In this document: positions 17,707 through 24,340 of the stretch, in pieces
Position numbering within the stretch: the first letter of the stretch is position 1
Layout of the letters: every line of letters starts with the position of its first letter
Source: JADLBR01 sp964651705
Lineage (GTDB): Bacteria; Verrucomicrobiota; Verrucomicrobiia; JADLBR01
Length of the DNA stretch: 64,000 nucleotides
NCBI GenBank assembly: GCA_964651705.1
Contig: CAZYWZ010000004.1
Span: 48,819-112,818, forward strand
Direction: 5' to 3'
Notes under the pieces: generated by a model
Databases searched by the model: none
Seen by the model: the letters and a program-made list of their open reading frames with translations, nothing else
Told to the model about the DNA's origin: nothing
Position numbers and translations under genes: made by a program

Positions 17707-17901
17707 TTGGAGGAGGGCAGGCGCCGCCCAAGGCGGGATCCCGGCTCACAGGACCCGTTTCAAAGAACATTCGCTGGAGGCACCGGAGCGTCGCCAAGCG
17801 TTACGAGGTTGCAGCGGTGGGGGTGGAGAGGCAACTTCGTTTCGGCTGAGTCGCTGGGCAAGGAGGGTTTGTTCTGCGGCCCGGGCATGCTGGGGCAAGC
17901 G

Positions 17902-18231
17902 TCAGCCGAGAATCTCGCGCAATCGCGCGCGAACCTCCCGCAACTTCGTCTGGCTCAGGCTCCCCGCCACGTACAAAATCACCGACCGATCGACCGTAAA
18001 AAGTCGGTTGGGCCGGACGTAGCTGTCCACGGACAGACGACCGCGCTCGAAATCGGCGGATGTCAGGGCGACGGAATAGCCGTCGGACCGGCTTTGACTG
18101 GTGATCTGGCAGAGCACAACGTCATCGCCCTTTAGATCCGCCACCACGAGGGCTGGCCGGCGCTTTCCCGGCCGCAGGTCGCTCTGGGGAAAGGGCAGGA
18201 CGACGACATCTCCCGCTACAGGTTTGCCCAC
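17902..18231 (-). CDS. PemK/MazF-family toxin, copy A
   Basis: 109 residues, normal for the family. MazF-like toxins are sequence-specific RNA endonucleases. The N-terminus has G-D-V-V-V-L-P-F-P-Q-S-D-L-R-P-G-K-R-R-P-A-L-V-V, the family's first beta strands and loop. The start at 18231 overlaps the antitoxin stop by 16 bases, so antitoxin and toxin are coupled. A virtually identical copy is at 23376-23705. It lies upstream of toxin module 2 in reading direction, so it separates modules rather than belonging to one. The actual RNA target is unknown. Confidence 0.85.
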   Translation of the reverse strand: MGKPVAGDVVVLPFPQSDLRPGKRRPALVVADLKGDDVVLCQITSQSRSDGYSVALTSADFERGRLSVDSYVRPNRLFTVDRSVILYVAGSLSQTKLREVRARLREILG

Positions 18232-18410
18232 GCGGCGTCCTCCTCGGGCGCTTCCCAGTCCTTGGCGAGGGCCGACTCGCTCAAGCGCAGCCCGTCGAAG
18301 GAACCGTCCTCGGACCGGAGCCGAAGAAACCGCGCAAAGTCGTAGACCTCCCTCTGCAACGGTTCCGGCAAATTCGCAACCTCCTGCTCGATCAGTTCAC
18401 GCGTAGCCAT
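18216..18410 (-). CDS. DUF2281-type antitoxin, copy A
   Basis: 64 residues from the ATG at 18410, preceded by GGAGG (in AGGCGAGAAG context, AACAGGAGGCGAGAAGACG). It opens M-A-T-R-E-L-I-E-Q-E-V and has L-P-E-P-L-Q-R-E-V-Y-D-F-A-R-F-L, the pattern of DUF2281 antitoxin-like proteins. The C-terminus E-S-A-L-A-K-D-W-x-x-P-E-E-D-A-A-W is the usual toxin-binding tail in which the last residues lie over the toxin start. It pairs with the MazF-like gene by overlap. Duplicated at 23690-23884. Confidence 0.8.
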   Translation of the reverse strand: MATRELIEQEVANLPEPLQREVYDFARFLRLRSEDGSFDGLRLSESALAKDWEAPEEDAAWANL

Positions 18411-18554
18411 CGTCTTCTCGCCTCCTGTCAACGCTCCAAACGCCATCCGGACGGGGGCGGCTCGGCTCCTCGGCACCCGTGGGCTCCCCGGATTCAAATC
18501 CACCGTCCGAGAGAAGCCTAGCGCCTTCGCGGGCGTCTCTCAAGGGCAGGAAAA

Positions 18555-18821
18555 GGGGTCAGAGAAGTCATGGTTTTTTGTCATCTCCCGTATGCGTTCA
18601 GGGCTGGTGTGCAACCGCCGGTCCGACGCGGCGCGGCGCCCCAGCGCCGAAATCACCCGGCAGCAGTAGGAGCGGTCCCCCATCGCCTCCCGCCGGCCCC
18701 CCCCACCGCGCCATCACGTGGTAGCACGCCCCCGCGTGCTCGATCCTCACCTTCAGCGCCACCCCAACACCCTGCATGCCGCGTCCCCAAAATGTCAATA
18801 AACCATGACTTCTCTGACCCC
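18555..18821 (-). mobile_element. IS200/REP-associated transposase remnant with inverted-repeat ends
   Basis: A 267-bp unit with perfect 22-bp inverted ends: GGGGTCAGAGAAGTCATGG... at 18555-18576 and its reverse complement at 18800-18821. On the minus strand inside it, the frame L-K-V-R-I-E-H-A-G-A-C-Y-H-V-M-A-R-W-G matches the conserved start of Y1 (IS200/RAYT) transposases (R-x-E-x-x-G-A-x-Y-H-V-M). The HUH and catalytic tyrosine parts are missing, so the element is internally deleted and dead. It fills most of the 470-bp gap between the MazF antitoxin and the TPR gene. Confidence 0.6.
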
Positions 18822-18882
18822 TCTTTCTGACGCGACAGCGCCCATGCGCTCGAATCAATCAAAGACACGCGACCCTGATGGC

Positions 18883-19347
18883 TTACACCGACTCTGTGTG
18901 GGATAAACTCGAAAGCAGGTTTGCTGCCAGCTCGCAGGATGGATCGAGGCGGAGCGCCTGCGTGAACGCTTCCTTAGCAGATGCCAGATTCCCGGTAAAC
19001 TTGTGGATTAACCCAATATTCAAGAACGCGTCCGGTTGGGGTCTAATTGCGACGCTGGCAGAGTAATCCTCAAGTGCCCCACTGAGATCGCCGGTCTTCT
19101 CTTTGCATTGGGCGCGGAAGAAATACGTCGTGGACGCGTCCGGTTTGAGCCGAAGTGCTTCACTAAATTGCTGAATGGCTGGCCCAAACTGCTCCATCTG
19201 ATATAAACACCATCCCTTGTTGGCCCACAAGCGAGCGCTGTCCGGCGTTGCAGCGATTGCGGCGTCGAGGGCGCGGATCGCTTCTTGATATCGCCCTTCG
19301 CGCGCAAGAGAATCTACAAGCGCAATAGGATCGATGTTATTTTTCAT
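18883..19347 (-). CDS. TPR-repeat protein, probable immunity for toxin module 3
   Basis: 154 residues from the ATG at 19347, which lies over the toxin 3 stop region (they overlap by 11 bases). Four tetratricopeptide-type helix pairs can be read: R-Y-Q-E-A-I-R-A-L-D-A-A-I, then A-R-L-W-A-N-K-G-W-C-L-Y, then Y-F-F-R-A-Q-C-K-E-K-T-G-D-L-S-G-A-L-E-D-Y, then A-F-L-N-I-G-L-I-H-K-F-T-G-N. No signal peptide is present. TPR proteins can serve as immunity partners that bind the toxin. The assignment rests on overlap with the toxin gene. The frame is open upstream to 19497, but that part is inside toxin coding sequence. Confidence 0.6.
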   Translation of the reverse strand: MKNNIDPIALVDSLAREGRYQEAIRALDAAIAATPDSARLWANKGWCLYQMEQFGPAIQQFSEALRLKPDASTTYFFRAQCKEKTGDLSGALEDYSASVAIRPQPDAFLNIGLIHKFTGNLASAKEAFTQALRLDPSCELAANLLSSLSHTESV

Positions 19348-20044
19348 AGTCCTCGTCGAGCTGCGATTTAGTTCGATCCACCCTGCCTTCTTTTTTGTCG
19401 TGCGCTGCACGGGTAGCATCTTTGCCATGAGCCTTTTCAAGCTCCCTGTTCTTCCATTCTTCGTACCTCTCCGAGGCGGGTTCTTCATAATCAGCATCGC
19501 CGTGCTTCTTCTCCCGAGCCTCGGCTTGCTGTCGGGCGCGCCGATCCTTCGCCTTCACCTTGGAACTCGCAGCGCTTGCGCCACCCGTTTGTCCAGCCTG
19601 AGCCTCAGCCTCCGAAGCTTCTTGGGTCTCCTTGGCGCTTTCCGAGGTCGAACCAGCTTCAGTCGATCCTGACGTCTGTGAATCGTTCGCGGTGCCACCA
19701 GACGCGGCCGTCGAATTCCCGGCAGGGGAAGGAGTCTGGCTCCCTTGTTCGGCGGAGTAAGAACCGCCAGCGGCAGCCGGTTGGCTGGAATCCGCCGTCG
19801 TGGGCATTTGCACCTCGGCACGATCAACGCTGTTGACCTGGGATCCGGGCGGGATCTCCGGCCTCTTCACCGGCTCAATCGTGGCTAGGTACCTGACCGC
19901 GCCGCCGATGGCCGCGCCCCATCCAGCGTACGGGATGAGTTTAGCGAGGTGGGGGCCGACCTGTACGACAACCTCTAAAGCCAGGGGGACCGCCGCTGCT
20001 TCTGCCGCTTGCAACCCCTCCGGGTCAACCTTGGTCCAAGGGTT
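19337..20044 (-). CDS. Orphan Rhs C-terminal toxin module 3 (Ntox15-like nuclease)
   Basis: 236 codons starting at the N-P-W-T-K-V-D-P-E-G-L junction, without Rhs core. The pre-toxin region (L-A-K-L-I-P-Y-A-G-W-G-A-A-I-G-G, residues 30-50) is almost the same as in module 1. The linker again has A-G-S-T-S-E-S-A-K-E-T-Q. The toxin end contains H-G-K-D (an HxxD motif), A-A-H-D-K-K and D-R-T-K-S-Q-L-D-E-D-Y, which resembles the Ntox15/Tde DNase group of polymorphic toxins. That identification is moderate; the alternative is an unclassified charged toxin. Its stop overlaps the TPR gene. Confidence 0.55.
   Translation of the reverse strand, partial: NPWTKVDPEGLQAAEAAAVPLALEVVVQVGPHLAKLIPYAGWGAAIGGAVRYLATIEPVKRPEIPPGSQVNSVDRAEVQMPTTADSSQPAAAGGSYSAEQGSQTPSPAGNSTAASGGTANDSQTSGSTEAGSTSESAKETQEASEAEAQAGQTGGASAASSKVKAKDRRARQQAEAREKKHGDADYEEPASERYEEWKNRELEKAHGKDATRAAHDKKEGRVDRTKSQLDEDYEK
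20029..20041 (-). repeat. Cassette-junction palindrome, site 3
   Basis: CCTTGGTCCAAGG at the start of toxin module 3 (minus strand). TTTTCAAAGAACATG lies about 55 bp further on, the same box seen at sites 1, 2 and 5. Confidence 0.75.
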
Positions 20045-20231
20045 TTGAAGCGGCGGCGGAGCGGAGGCGTCTAGGCGCCGTTGGGGGCGCCTTTTCAAAG
20101 AACATGTGGCGGCGCCTGCCGCCGACGATCAGTGTGGCTATCCGGGCCTGGCCCGGCAAGTCCAGAGGCGGGCAAGCGCCAGAGGCTGACCTTGCTCGGC
20201 CCGGAGTTCCCGGCTACCTTCTGGTTTCCGC

Positions 20232-20522
20232 GTGCACATCATCACCCGAAAGCGCCTCAACGAGTTCGTCGCCATCCATCCCGACGCCCTGCCGTCGCTG
20301 AGCCGATGGTACCGGCTGATGAAAGCCAGCCAGTTCTCGTCGTTTTCCGCGCTGCGGCAGGCCTTTCCCGACGCCGATCGGGTGGCCAACAAGACCGTCT
20401 TCGACATCGGCGGGAACAAGTACCGCCTGATCGCGGCCATCCACTACAATCGACACAAGGTCTACATCCGTGCTATATTGACCCACGCCCAGTACGACCG
20501 GGGCGATTGGGAGCAGGACTGA
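20232..20522 (+). CDS. higB: HigB-family mRNA interferase toxin
   Basis: 96 residues with a GTG start giving the usual HigB opening (x-H-I-I-T-R-K-R-L). Family landmarks are F-D-I-G-G-N-K-Y-R-L-I and Y-I-R-A-I-L-T-H-A-Q-Y-D-R-G-D-W, the C-terminal end that normally reads T-H-x-E-Y-D-x-x-x-W. HigB toxins cleave mRNA at ribosomes. The next gene starts four bases after its stop, the standard toxin-first order. It occupies the space between the divergent toxin modules 3 and 4. Confidence 0.85.
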   Translation: MHIITRKRLNEFVAIHPDALPSLSRWYRLMKASQFSSFSALRQAFPDADRVANKTVFDIGGNKYRLIAAIHYNRHKVYIRAILTHAQYDRGDWEQD

Positions 20523-20526
20523 CGCC

Positions 20527-20751
20527 ATGACAGCGACACAGATCACGAAGGCGAAGAGCGCTTGGCCGGTGTTGGCCGACACGCTTCGGGTGCCGCACAC
20601 CGAAGCCGAGTACGGCGAGCTGCGCGCCCTGCTGGACAATCTGGTCGACGAGGTCGGCGAGGACGAAGGCAACCCGCTCGCCTCCCTGATGGAGGTCGTG
20701 GGGGTCCTGATCCAAAAGTACGAGGACGAGCACGTCCCGGAACTCGGTTGA
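20527..20751 (+). CDS. HigA-like antitoxin lacking the HTH domain
   Basis: 74 residues, following higB by four bases. The sequence Y-G-E-L-R-A-L-L-D-N-L-V-D-E-V-G, then L-I-Q-K-Y-E-D-E-H-V-P-E-L, corresponds to the N-terminal toxin-binding part of HigA-like antitoxins. In full-length relatives a helix-turn-helix of 50-60 residues follows directly after the E-x-H-x-P segment. Here the frame stops two residues later and module 4 upstream sequence begins. It may be truncated by insertion of that module, or be a naturally short antitoxin without autoregulation. Confidence 0.65.
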   Translation: MTATQITKAKSAWPVLADTLRVPHTEAEYGELRALLDNLVDEVGEDEGNPLASLMEVVGVLIQKYEDEHVPELG

Positions 20752-20883
20752 TCGGGTTGGCTTGAGTTCCCGGTTCCACCCCGCCATATTGACTTCCGCT
20801 GGCGAGGCCACGACGTCCTCGCCGACCGCTCTTTGATAATTCGCGGCTTCCCGTTGACCGGCTGAAGCCAGCCCCCCTTCCAA

Positions 20884-21678
20884 AACCCTTGGACCAAGGT
20901 TGACCCTAGCGGCCTCTCCTCCGAAGACGAGGAACAGACCCCAGAGACGGAAGTCGCGTCAGATCAAGGCGCTAAGGCAGGTGGGGCGCTCAAGAACTCT
21001 GACAGCCGTGCCCGCGGCGGCGGCGCAATCCCCCTAAAACCCGAAGAGACCAGCGCTCCCGAGGGGAGTGCCATGGATCATCTGACCATCGGCGACGGGA
21101 ACAAGATGGCCGCCGTGCTCGCCGGAGATGAGCGGGCTCTTCATCAACTCCAAGAGGGCGAGCAAGGGTTGCGGGAACTGGGTGCGTTTTACGATGCGGG
21201 TTGCCGGACGGTCTGCCCCCCCGTTAATGTTGCGGAAGATGTTCAGCAAGGGAAATGGGGCAAGGCCACGCTGGAAATTGGATTCACGCTCCTGCCCGGC
21301 GATGAATTCGCGAGGGGCCTGTTCCAAGGAGCAAAGGAACTCGGACGATTCGAAGTGGGCCCCTACAAACTACTGCGCGAAGTCGCTGAAGCAGGTCTTG
21401 ATGCCCACCACGTTGGCCAAAAGTCGATCATGAAGCAATTTATTCCGGGCTATGATCTCGAAACCGCACCGTCGATACTGGTTCCTCGGGTTGGGCACAC
21501 TGTGCGTGGCGCCAACGGTGTCGTGTCTCGCAGTACGAAGGGCCTCAAGAACGCTCGCGATGTGGTCGCGCGGGACGTCAGAGAGCTTCGGAGAGTCTAT
21601 CCGGACGTGCCCAATGCGCAGCTGCAAGAGTTGATTCAAATGAACAAGGATATGTATCCACAGTTACAAAAGCCATGA
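20884..21678 (+). CDS. Orphan Rhs C-terminal toxin module 4 (xHH nuclease-like)
   Basis: 265 codons from N-P-W-T-K-V-D-P-S-G-L-S-S-E-D-E-E, again with no Rhs core or obvious start. An internal ATG at 21073 (M-D-H-L-T-I-G-D-G-N) is the only plausible independent start. The region F-Y-D-A-G-C-R-T-V-C-P-P-V-N and L-L-P-G-D-E-F-A-R-G-L resembles pre-toxin segments. The end has G-L-D-A-H-H-V-G-Q-K and V-G-H-T-V-R-G, the double-His signature of ENDO VII/HNH-type toxins. Its stop overlaps the next gene (ATGA). The nuclease call is recognition only. Confidence 0.55.
   Translation, partial: NPWTKVDPSGLSSEDEEQTPETEVASDQGAKAGGALKNSDSRARGGGAIPLKPEETSAPEGSAMDHLTIGDGNKMAAVLAGDERALHQLQEGEQGLRELGAFYDAGCRTVCPPVNVAEDVQQGKWGKATLEIGFTLLPGDEFARGLFQGAKELGRFEVGPYKLLREVAEAGLDAHHVGQKSIMKQFIPGYDLETAPSILVPRVGHTVRGANGVVSRSTKGLKNARDVVARDVRELRRVYPDVPNAQLQELIQMNKDMYPQLQKP
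20887..20899 (+). repeat. Cassette-junction palindrome, site 4
   Basis: CCTTGGACCAAGG at the start of toxin module 4 (plus strand). The upstream box is slightly diverged here (CTCTTTGATAA). Confidence 0.7.
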
Positions 21679-22028
21679 CCCCTCAGGAATTCGTCGCTAG
21701 CGTCCGAAAAGAGGTGATACACCGGAACCTCGCCGCGTACGAGGATGTCCTATCGACGCAGCCAGAACGCGTCAGTGACGCAGTCTGGCAGCAAATACAA
21801 CAGGCTTACTTGTCGATGAACGAGGACCAACGATCTGCTCTCCGATTGATCGCCAGGCAAGCCGTGATCGACACAACATCAACCATTCTTGGAATCCTGG
21901 ATGGAACAACGCTGCTTGAGAACTTCCGTGAGAACTTCTGTCTGAGCTGCGGAAGCCCTTCTCAAAGGCTCAACGGGGACCTACAGGACTACTTCCTCGC
22001 AAGCTTGGAAGACACTCCATCGACTTGA
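21675..22028 (+). CDS. Probable immunity protein for toxin module 4
   Basis: 117 residues. The ATG overlaps the toxin stop by four bases, which fixes the start and pairs the genes. The sequence is mainly helical (V-W-Q-Q-I-Q-Q-A-Y-L-S-M-N-E-D-Q-R) and ends with F-C-L-S-C-G-S-P-S-Q-R-L-N-G-D-L-Q-D-Y-F-L. It has no signal peptide or membrane span. I do not recognise a named domain. The function as immunity is inferred from position, as for the other modules. Its end converges with the module 5 immunity gene 68 bases away. Confidence 0.6.
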   Translation: MTPQEFVASVRKEVIHRNLAAYEDVLSTQPERVSDAVWQQIQQAYLSMNEDQRSALRLIARQAVIDTTSTILGILDGTTLLENFRENFCLSCGSPSQRLNGDLQDYFLASLEDTPST

Positions 22029-22096
22029 TTGGGTCATTAGGACTTGGGGTGGCGGACTTCGACGCGCGCGACAGCGACACCGCGACCGTGTCACCA

Positions 22097-22387
22097 TCAA
22101 GGCCCACGCGCCACCTCATGGGGTAGAGACTCCCACTGCTTCGAGTCCAAACCCATGGTAACGCCGGCCTGAACCAACGCCTCATAGACTGCCAGACTGA
22201 TCGGGTTCTGTACGTCCTTCAGGACGGCACAGAGAAGTTCGAATGCGAGACCGTATTCACCATGGTCTATGTATTCCTGAATGTCACCACGATCAGAGGC
22301 CGCAACGTCGGGAAGGTCCGCATTCAGGATTTCCCTCAGACGGGCTTCAAGCCGCCCGTAATCGATTGGATCAATCTTCTGGATCAT
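22097..22387 (-). CDS. MafI-like immunity protein for EndoU toxin module 5
   Basis: 96 residues, acidic, starting 17 bases before the toxin stop. The central E-Y-I-D-H-G-E-Y-G-L-A-F-E-L-L-C-A-V-L and the later G-L-D-S-K-Q-W-E-S-L follow the pattern of MafI-type immunity proteins (helix, x-H-G-E-Y-x-L-A, later D-x-x-x-W-x-x-L). MafI proteins neutralise MafB toxins in Neisseria, some of which are EndoU nucleases. The pairing with an EndoU-type toxin here agrees with that. The family call is from motif memory. Confidence 0.65.
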   Translation of the reverse strand: MIQKIDPIDYGRLEARLREILNADLPDVAASDRGDIQEYIDHGEYGLAFELLCAVLKDVQNPISLAVYEALVQAGVTMGLDSKQWESLPHEVARGP

Positions 22388-23180
22388 TCTCTTTGGTGCG
22401 CTCCGGATTCCTCGGAACGTTCGTTGGGTATCCCGTAACGATTCGAGACCCAGTCTTGGTTGGTTCGGTCACTGCTTTGATGTCTATGCCATCACGGGTT
22501 CCCGTGTGTACGGTCCTGCCGTCCTTTTGCGTCTTCGTGCCCGCTTGGGGATCGGTGACTACATCAGAGATTTCGTGCAGGATCTTCTTGTCGCTCCACG
22601 TGCTCGGAAATTCGCTCTTCCCAAGTCGTCCTGTGCCGAACCGATGTCCTCCGCCGGTCTTGTCACCTTCGAGAATGTGTTGGCGCGCTGTGTCGTCTGT
22701 CAAGTCAGCGTAGTCTTGGCTCGCCGAACCTGATGGCGATGTTGTTCTCGAATCCCCAGCGGCCTTGTTCTGAATCTCCGCGAGTTTTCGATCCGCAGCC
22801 GTTGGGTCGGTCTGCCGCAAGGACAAGAATTCAGCCGCGTCGCCGGCGTCGGTTCCGGCGGGAAGGATGAAACCCTTTTGGGGCTCGGGTCCGCCTGAGC
22901 TTGTGGTCGTATCGACGGAATTCATCCGCGACATGTGCGGAAAATCGACACCATCCACCCCAGTCCGTTCCGTCGTGCCGCCCACCGCTGCGACTGCTGC
23001 GACAGAGCCAAAGATTGCGGCTCCCGCCCCTGCGGTTTCCAACACGAGGATCCGGGCGCCTTGGCGGACAAGCTGTTGACCGACAGCGTTCAACAGCGGA
23101 TCGAATGCCGGTGGCGCCACGGTTGGCGGCGAGGCTGGGAACTGGAACAACCCCTCCGGGTCAACCTTGGTCCAAAGGTT
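22371..23180 (-). CDS. Orphan Rhs C-terminal toxin module 5 (bacterial EndoU nuclease)
   Basis: 270 codons from the junction, which here reads N-L-W-T-K-V-D-P-E-G-L because of one base change (CTT for CCT). A hydrophobic stretch G-A-G-A-A-I-F-G-S-V-A-A-V-A-A-V-G-G follows. The C-terminal 100 residues match bacterial EndoU closely: R-Q-H-I-L-E-G-D, then G-G-G-H-R-F-G-T-G-R-L-G-K-S-E-F-P, then W-S-D-K-K-I and finally I-V-T-G-Y-P-T-N. EndoU toxins cut RNA, and the first catalytic His lies in G-G-G-H. No Rhs core and no reliable start codon are present. Confidence 0.7.
   Translation of the reverse strand, partial: NLWTKVDPEGLFQFPASPPTVAPPAFDPLLNAVGQQLVRQGARILVLETAGAGAAIFGSVAAVAAVGGTTERTGVDGVDFPHMSRMNSVDTTTSSGGPEPQKGFILPAGTDAGDAAEFLSLRQTDPTAADRKLAEIQNKAAGDSRTTSPSGSASQDYADLTDDTARQHILEGDKTGGGHRFGTGRLGKSEFPSTWSDKKILHEISDVVTDPQAGTKTQKDGRTVHTGTRDGIDIKAVTEPTKTGSRIVTGYPTNVPRNPERTKENDPED
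23165..23178 (-). repeat. Cassette-junction palindrome, site 5 (one base altered)
   Basis: CCTTGGTCCAAAGG, one substitution from the CCTTGGTCCAAGGG of site 2, at the start of toxin module 5 (minus strand). Confidence 0.7.
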
Positions 23181-23375
23181 TTGGAGGAGGGCAGGCGCCG
23201 CCCAAGGCGCGATCCCGGCTCAAAGGACCGGTTTCAAAGAACATTCGCTGGAGGCACCGGAGCGTCGCCAAGCGTTACGAGGTTGCAGCGGTGGGGGTGG
23301 AGAGGCAACTTCGTTTCGGCTGAGTCGCTGGGCAAGGAGGGTTTGTTCTGCGGCCCGGGCATGCTGGGGCAAGCG

Positions 23376-23705
23376 TCAGCCGAGAATCTCGCGCAATCGC
23401 GCGCGAACCTCCCGCAACTTCGTCTGGCTCAGGCTCCCCGCCACGTACAAAATCACCGACCGATCGACCGTAAAAAGTCGGTTGGGCCGGACGTAGCTGT
23501 CCACGGACAGACGACCGCGCTCGAAATCGGCGGATGTCAGGGCGACGGAATAGCCGTCGGACCGGCTTTGACTGGTGATCTGGCAGAGCACAACGTCATC
23601 GCCCTTTAGATCCGCCACCACGAGGGCTGGCCGGCGCTTTCCCGGCCGCAGGTCGCTCTGGGGAAAGGGCAGGACGACGACATCTCCCGCTACAGGTTTG
23701 CCCAC
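23376..23705 (-). CDS. PemK/MazF-family toxin, copy B
   Basis: 109 residues, identical in sequence to the copy at 17902-18231 and within the same duplicated block. As there, it overlaps its DUF2281-type antitoxin by 16 bases and lies upstream, in reading direction, of a toxin module (module 5). Having two identical TA pairs 5.5 kb apart provides homology for deletion or amplification of the modules between them. Both copies look intact. Confidence 0.85.
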   Translation of the reverse strand: MGKPVAGDVVVLPFPQSDLRPGKRRPALVVADLKGDDVVLCQITSQSRSDGYSVALTSADFERGRLSVDSYVRPNRLFTVDRSVILYVAGSLSQTKLREVRARLREILG

Positions 23706-23884
23706 GCGGCGTCCTCCTCGGGCGCTTCCCAGTCCTTGGCGAGGGCCGACTCGCTCAAGCGCAGCCCGTCGAAGGAACCGTCCTCGGACCGGAGCCGAAG
23801 AAACCGCGCAAAGTCGTAGACCTCCCTCTGCAACGGTTCCGGCAAATTCGCAACCTCCTGCTCGATCAGTTCACGCGTAGCCAT
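23690..23884 (-). CDS. DUF2281-type antitoxin, copy B
   Basis: 64 residues from the ATG at 23884, identical to the copy at 18216-18410, with the same upstream GGAGG. The partner MazF-like toxin overlaps its 3' end. Because either antitoxin copy can neutralise either toxin, the duplication is probably neutral for toxin control. Confidence 0.8.
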   Translation of the reverse strand: MATRELIEQEVANLPEPLQREVYDFARFLRLRSEDGSFDGLRLSESALAKDWEAPEEDAAWANL

Positions 23885-24034
23885 CGTCTTCTCGCCTCCT
23901 GTCAACGCTCCAAACCCCATCCGGACGGGGGCGGCTCGGCTCCTCGGCACCCGTGGGCTCCCCGGCTTCAAATCCACTGTCCGAGAGAAGCCTAGCGCCT
24001 TCGCGGGCGTCTCTCAAGGGCTATCGGGGTAGGG

Positions 24035-24253
24035 CTATCGGGGTCGGACCACAGGATGTGTTGAAATGACAGGAACTTGGGAATGGGCGGGGGGTGGTTT
24101 CGGGGCCTTAGGATCGATTTTTGGGCCTGAATTCTGCCTCCAAGGATGGAGCCTTGCGGACGATTTTCGGCGTCGAAAATCGGCTCCAGAGAGCCGAATC
24201 CGGTCGTCGGCGCTACGTAACCCCTTGATGCGCAGAGAAAACCTGTGGTCCGA
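24035..24253. mobile_element. MITE-like element B at right edge of toxin island
   Basis: 219 bp with terminal inverted repeats TCGGACCACAGG (24044-24055) and CCTGTGGTCCGA (24242-24253). The outer CTATCGGGG at 24035 matches the CCCCGATAG beyond the right end of element A. A second CTATCGGGG stands at 24021. It is in the same orientation as the element at 14858-15073 and shares its internal sequence and hairpins. No coding capacity is seen; 23885-24340 holds no gene. Confidence 0.6.
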
Positions 24254-24274
24254 ACTGGATGGAACCCTGGGCCG

Positions 24275-24312
24275 TTCGGGGAGCCAAAGCGGCGCTGCAA
24301 CGCCGCAGTCCA
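24275..24312. repeat. Dispersed GC-rich palindromic repeat, short copy
   Basis: GAGCCAAAGCGGCGCTGCAA and CGCCGCAGTCCAAAC, a shortened form of the repeat at 9010-9170 with an inner hairpin (GCGGCGCTGCAACGCCGC). Confidence 0.5.
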
Positions 24313-24340
24313 AACAAAGGCGACTCGGGCGGGGGCGGCC

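Larger units (their letters stand above)
17681..18547. repeat. Large direct duplication, copy A
   Basis: About 867 bp matched at 23155-24021 in the same orientation with only a handful of differences by eye (about 99% identity). The unit holds the junction palindrome and the GTTCTTTGAAA box (seen here as TTTCAAAGAAC), plus a GC-rich hairpin and a complete MazF-like/DUF2281 pair. Near-identity implies recent duplication or gene conversion. Confidence 0.9.
23155..24021. repeat. Large direct duplication, copy B
   Basis: Second copy of the 867-bp unit at 17681-18547, offset by exactly 5474 bp, with isolated substitutions only (for example AACCCCATCC for AACGCCATCC). It ends at TCTCTCAAGGGC, next to the right MITE-like element. 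Confidence 0.9.
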
